Source: Syntrophaceae bacterium (GTDB lineage Bacteria; Desulfobacterota; Syntrophorhabdia; Syntrophorhabdales; WCHB1-27). From it: 27,754 nt of DNA. The translations under genes were made by a program, and so were the position numbers. Where the stretch lies: NCBI GenBank assembly GCA_003165115.1, contig PLSJ01000150.1, positions 1 to 27,754 of the forward strand. The letters run 5' to 3'. Below are positions 24,751 through 27,754 of this stretch, piece after piece (the stretch's first letter is position 1; each line of letters opens with the position of its first letter). The notes below the pieces were generated by a model that saw nothing but the letters and a program-made list of their open reading frames with translations, did no database searches and was not told the DNA's origin.

Positions 24751-25327
24751 GTGTAACACCGCGGTGTTGATTCCGGCTCGAAGAAGGATCAGGGGCAATC
24801 CCCTCCCCACTGCTTCTTCATTCGTCTCCGTATTGCCGCAAGACCGATGAGGCTGGGGGGCAAACAAAAGTACGGCGGCGGGCCGGGGCATACGTTTACC
24901 GTACCTGTTTGCATCTTACCCCGTCCCTGCATACCTGCCAGTTATCAACCACCCCATAACATCTTGCGTACCATCCTCATTCATGCCCTGAGTTGCACTG
25001 TGTACGATGTCCATACGTCCAGCATACTCTTTCCCCTCGACTCTTTCGAGGATACTCTCCAGTGGGGTGTTGGCGGCGCTGAAAAAGATACCAGTTATGG
25101 CGTAGTGGTCCCCCTCCAACAGAAAGTCTTTTCTCCTTGCAGCATTGCCCTGATGGTAAGAGAGAGTGAGGGCATGGCGCCTTTGCCCGAAGCGCACCCC
25201 TCTCGCGGCGCCCATTCCTTCCGCAATATCTCCGCTGCCCCCTCCGCAGGCTGTCTTCTTTGAGTTTTTGAGCGTCGCGGCCGTATGACCTTCTGACGGC
25301 AAGTTTGCCGAAAAGGGGGATGGGGCG
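24751..25327. other. Stretch without a supportable gene
   Basis: Open frames exist on both strands, but none has a convincing ribosome site or a recognisable family. One minus-strand frame (25215-24916, MGAARGVRFGQRRHALTL...) looks protein-like in composition but has its only ribosome-site-like bases directly against the ATG. I regard the region as decayed mobile-element or intergenic DNA. Confidence 0.5.
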
Positions 25328-25624
25328 ATGGTCAAGCGATGCTTTTTCTGCGGACAGTACTTTACGCCCGATTGCCGGGTAAGGGACCGGCAGAAGTCGT
25401 GCCGCCGCCCCGAGTGCAAGAAGGCGCGAAAGAAAAAGGCCCAGGAGGCCTGGTTGGAAAAGAACCAGGGCTACTTCCAGGGGCGCTACCCCTATGTGAA
25501 GTTGTGGAGGCAAAAACGAAGGAAGATGATACAAGACAAGATGCCCCCGAAAAAGCCTTACGTGGAGTTTGTTATCCGCATACCGGGAAAGAAGAAAGAC
25601 ATGATACAGACGAGATCCGCCTGA
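25328..25624 (+). CDS. Small zinc-ribbon-like protein, probably part of an IS element
   Basis: A 98-residue basic protein with CFFCGQYFTPDCRVRDRQKSC and CRRPECKKARKKK, giving a Cys-rich zinc-ribbon-like N-terminus. It continues with a conserved-looking WLEKNQGYFQGRYPYVKLWR segment. I recall similar small proteins next to IS21-like transposase genes in deltaproteobacteria but cannot name a characterised family. The ATG follows a purine-rich AAAGGGGGATGGGGCG. A truncated transposase reading frame begins 100 nt downstream on the same strand, which supports the IS link. Function unknown, with nucleic-acid binding the likeliest. Confidence 0.65.
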   Translation: MVKRCFFCGQYFTPDCRVRDRQKSCRRPECKKARKKKAQEAWLEKNQGYFQGRYPYVKLWRQKRRKMIQDKMPPKKPYVEFVIRIPGKKKDMIQTRSA

Positions 25625-25723
25625 AGCGCGTTGGCGCAAGGACGTTTGCGGCCGATGGGTGCGGATAAGACATGATGCAAGACGAGATGGACCGCGATCC
25701 GGCTTCCGCCGTAGACTGCATCC

Positions 25724-25893
25724 ATGGACGACGAAACTCTGAAAATAAAAGTGAGGCTCTTATCCGAGGTCGAGCATTTGAGCATCCGCCAGATCGCCGA
25801 GCATTTGGCTATCTCGCGGAAGAGGATCGTGCGGGTCATGGGCGATGCGCCTGTTTGCAAGCGGCCTTCGATCATCGAACCTTACGAGCGGCT
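25724..25893 (+). pseudogene. IS21-like transposase, N-terminal fragment
   Basis: The frame starts MDDETLKIKVRLLSEVEHL and contains a helix-turn-helix, LSIRQIAEHLAISRKRIVRVM, then KRPSIIEPYERL, the pattern at the start of IS21-family IstA transposases. The remaining several hundred residues with the DDE domain are missing. At about 25893 the sequence switches into the 3' end of the minus-strand gene at 25872-26548. The element was thus truncated by a deletion or rearrangement. Confidence 0.65.
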
Positions 25894-26548
25894 AGATCGC
25901 CCTCGATCAGCTTTCCGTTCTTCACGGGATAGGTGGTTCTACCCTTGCCGCTGGGGCAGCGCATAGGGTCGCCGGGAAGATACTCTTCGGTGTTAACCAG
26001 TATCTTCCTATCCTTGATCGTGTCGAAATGAACAATCCGTTGCCCTTGGCCGCCCACTTCCTCCGATGCCGCAAGCTCAAATTTAGAGCCCTTCTCCAGA
26101 AAAACGGCAAGGTACACCTGGTCGTTGTTCCCGCAGCAGAAGCTCCCTATCTCATAGAGGACGGCGATATCTTCTTCACCGTCCCCGTCTAAATCGCCAA
26201 AGCAGAACGTTCTTCCGTCCGGATATTCAGTGCCACGGCAGGTGCTTCGAGGGTTCGGCCCACAGCGGTTCGCCTCGTACCAGTCTATATACCGCTTGAT
26301 ATATTTATTGAGCTGGGCCTCCAGGCAGGAGGGACGGCCTGTTGAACCGTCCCTCCTGCCTGGACCGTGGACGCTAAGGGCACCGTAACCATGGCAATTA
26401 TCGTAAGGACCGTTGCCGCCAGAAGCGCGAGGAATCGTGACATCCTTCTTGTCCTCATCCTCGTTTTTGTGCCCGGCTCGCGCGCACTCTGGCCACGGGC
26501 CGAAACCACCGCATCATGCACGTGCTTACAGAATCCGGCGACGTTCAT
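25872..26548 (-). pseudogene. Secreted FG-GAP-like protein gene with a frame break at a hairpin
   Basis: The ATG at 26548 (after GGAGGAGGTAAG) opens a protein with a signal peptide (RRMSRFLALLAATVLTIIAMVTV...STVQA) that soon runs out at 26285. A second frame carries the apparent mature protein: QLNKYIKRYIDWYEANRCG, then FCFGDLDGDGEEDIAVLYEIG (FG-GAP/calcium-loop-like), then a C-terminal beta-rich part with several Cys, ending at 25872. The switch occurs at a perfect hairpin (26320-26364). The last residues (AARKVR) come from the abutting IS fragment. Lying just after a lysozyme-like gene, it might have encoded a periplasmic immunity protein, but that is speculation. Confidence 0.65.
26320..26364. 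repeat. Perfect 18-bp stem hairpin inside the secreted-protein gene
   Basis: TCCAGGCAGGAGGGACGG (26320-26337) and its exact inverse complement (26347-26364) flank a 9-nt loop. It lies exactly where the reading frame of the host gene changes, and no U tail is present on either strand, so a small inserted repeat (REP/MITE-like) is more likely than a terminator. Confidence 0.8.
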
Positions 26549-26625
26549 CTAAACTTACCTCCTCCGGGCGGCACGCTTCCGCCCGCGGCTATTGGTTGTT
26601 GCCCCGTTGTTTTCTAATCTTCAGG
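26393..26625. repeat. Direct-repeat copy B
   Basis: This is the more intact copy of the repeat at 24484-24702. It covers the last codons of the lytic-transglycosylase-like gene, the 40-nt gap after it and the signal-peptide region of the next gene. Confidence 0.8.
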
Positions 26626-27182
26626 GCCTGCATCGCCCTGTCATACGTGGTGTCAAAATAGCCGCCTACATTGGGATCATGCCAGTTGCCCTTGAGATAG
26701 TCGCCCACTCCTTTCGCATGGGCGTTCTGGCCTTGGTTCCATTTGCCGTAGGCGATCTGCTTTTGGTCATATCCCTTCACGTTCGGGTCACTGGCGATCT
26801 CGCCGGCCCTGTCCCAAATGCTGGGGACCCATGCGCCCATCACCTTTGTCTGCGCGTCAGGGTCGTTCCTGGCCTTGTCGGCATTATCAATGTCCGGATC
26901 GTACTGCTTATTGTAGTGCTTCACCGCATCTCCCCACGTTTCCCGCTTGAACTGACCGAGGCCGTACTCGTCCGAGCCTTTTGCACTGCCCTTGGCGTTC
27001 GGGTCGAAGCCCGACTCAAGCCCTATGGTGGCAATGCCGAAGGCCTTTTGCTCGTCCGTAAGCCCCATCTTGTCCCATGTGCGTTCCGCTTTCTCGATGG
27101 TCGCGTTCTTCTGGTCCTCGGTAACATTGCCAATGCCCTGTCCTTTCTTGGTCTGGATGGTTTCCCAATCGCTCTCCGGCAT
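26589..27182 (-). CDS. Lytic transglycosylase/lysozyme-like protein
   Basis: A 197-residue protein with a goose-lysozyme/SLT-like core: AFGIATIGLESGFDPNAKG contains the likely catalytic Glu (near 56), followed by EYGLGQFKRETWGDAVKHYN. It should cleave peptidoglycan. It lacks a signal peptide (MPESDWETIQTKKGQG), so it may be released through a secretion system, phage-type lysis or a cytoplasmic partner. The ATG follows AGGAGGTAAGGGAT, five bases after the stop of the upstream gene, so they form an operon. A degraded copy of its tail lies at 24650-24750. An effector role with a secreted immunity partner is possible but unproven. Confidence 0.72.
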   Translation of the reverse strand: MPESDWETIQTKKGQGIGNVTEDQKNATIEKAERTWDKMGLTDEQKAFGIATIGLESGFDPNAKGSAKGSDEYGLGQFKRETWGDAVKHYNKQYDPDIDNADKARNDPDAQTKVMGAWVPSIWDRAGEIASDPNVKGYDQKQIAYGKWNQGQNAHAKGVGDYLKGNWHDPNVGGYFDTTYDRAMQALKIRKQRGNNQ

Positions 27183-27187
27183 ATCCC

Positions 27188-27754
27188 TTACCTCCTCTCA
27201 AGTTTGTATTCGACTATCTTGGGAAGCGGCTCATCCGAGTGCCTGTGGAACGCCGCGTCCCATTTGTCGACGTCTTTAAGAATATCCACGATGTAGCGTC
27301 GACCCTTAATATCTGTTAACTCCGCCGCTATACCGGGGAGGTCGAGCTGCCCTGCGAGAAAACCGTGGATGTAGTAAGCAGCCGGTCTCACGCCGGCCTT
27401 ACGCACGTCCCTGACGCTGTCGAAGAGGGGCTTGTAGATTTCGGGACCGAGGGCCAGTTGCAGGACGGCGGTCCCTTCTTCGGGAGCCCCTTTGTCAGGG
27501 GGCGCCACGATCCTGAAATAGATGTTGAAGTCCTCGTAATCGGCCGGGTCGAGCCCGTTCTCATTGTAGAACCCGGCGAGATCGGGACTGGGGAAATCCA
27601 GGTGGACCTTTATCCTTATTAACGGCCGGCTGCGGTCGTCCTTGTCCCTGATCGTCCATACGGGTGTTTTGTCGGTTCCGTAAATCGTGGCTTTGTGGCC
27701 ATATGCGGGCTCGCCGGGATAGTCGGACGTGAATACGAACTGGTGGTCCGCGAC
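27188..27754 (-). CDS. Unknown protein, N-terminus outside the window
   Basis: The minus-strand frame is open from the window edge to TAA at 27188, giving at least 188 residues. It reads ...FTSDYPGEPAYGHKATIYGTD... and ends ...HSDEPLPKIVEYKLERR. I recognise no family. The composition is soluble and Asp/Pro/Tyr-rich, with no membrane segment in the visible part. It is directly upstream of the lysozyme-like gene in one transcription unit. An internal GTG at 27508 could be mistaken for the start, but the frame clearly continues upstream. Confidence 0.6.
   Translation of the reverse strand, partial: VADHQFVFTSDYPGEPAYGHKATIYGTDKTPVWTIRDKDDRSRPLIRIKVHLDFPSPDLAGFYNENGLDPADYEDFNIYFRIVAPPDKGAPEEGTAVLQLALGPEIYKPLFDSVRDVRKAGVRPAAYYIHGFLAGQLDLPGIAAELTDIKGRRYIVDILKDVDKWDAAFHRHSDEPLPKIVEYKLERR

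Noticed and set aside
24977..25639. Minus-strand open frame of 220 codons over the zinc-ribbon gene and the empty region
   Set aside because: Half of it is antisense to the Cys-rich plus-strand gene and it shows no recognisable domain or ribosome site.

Overview
The window looks like a chromosomal segment of a GC-rich, strictly anaerobic, Gram-negative bacterium, plausibly a syntrophic deltaproteobacterial (Syntrophobacterota-like) lineage. This rests on inference: a PEP-CTERM surface protein implies an outer membrane, and a tungsten-type aldehyde:ferredoxin oxidoreductase plus several selenoproteins imply anaerobic life. No rRNA, tRNA or CRISPR was seen.

The core (about 2.95-24.45 kb) is a glycine-reductase-like (Grd) selenoprotein locus in two divergent arms. 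The minus-strand arm, read from 16.9 kb down to 2.95 kb, encodes a MerR-GrdB fusion regulator, thioredoxin reductase, GrdE1, GrdB1, a selenocysteine thioredoxin, GrdC, GrdA, a zinc alcohol dehydrogenase, LivH, a fused LivM-LivG, LivF, an AOR-family oxidoreductase and a MoaD/ThiS-like protein. The plus-strand arm (17.2-24.4 kb) encodes a Liv-type binding protein and then, behind its own promoter with a TATAAT -10 box, a tripartite tricarboxylate transporter (tctC, tctB, tctA) and a second component-B pair, GrdE2 and GrdB2. Five genes contain an in-frame UGA that must be read as selenocysteine: GrdA, GrdB1, GrdB2, the thioredoxin and the regulator. All five UGAs have a fitting bacterial SECIS hairpin downstream, and the GrdB hairpins show a compensatory base-pair change.

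The proposed system: two substrate importers feed two different B components (GrdE/GrdB). These hand a carboxymethyl-type group to the shared selenoprotein GrdA and acyltransferase GrdC, with electrons from TrxB and the Sec-thioredoxin. It departs from the classical clostridial system in several ways. GrdD is absent from the window, neither GrdE shows the usual pyruvoyl-forming Asn-Cys, the thioredoxin carries selenocysteine, and control seems to rest on a DNA-binding protein that carries the GrdB selenocysteine domain. The substrate is unknown. An AMP-forming acyl-CoA synthetase gene (1.26-2.87 kb) lies convergent to the operon.

The flanks are accessory. On the left is a PEP-CTERM protein gene with its own promoter and terminator, and a possible integrase scrap. 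On the right (24.45-27.75 kb) is a rearranged region: a degraded duplication, a small zinc-ribbon-like gene, a truncated IS21-like transposase, a secreted-protein gene whose reading frame breaks at a perfect hairpin, a lytic-transglycosylase-like gene and a partial unknown gene.
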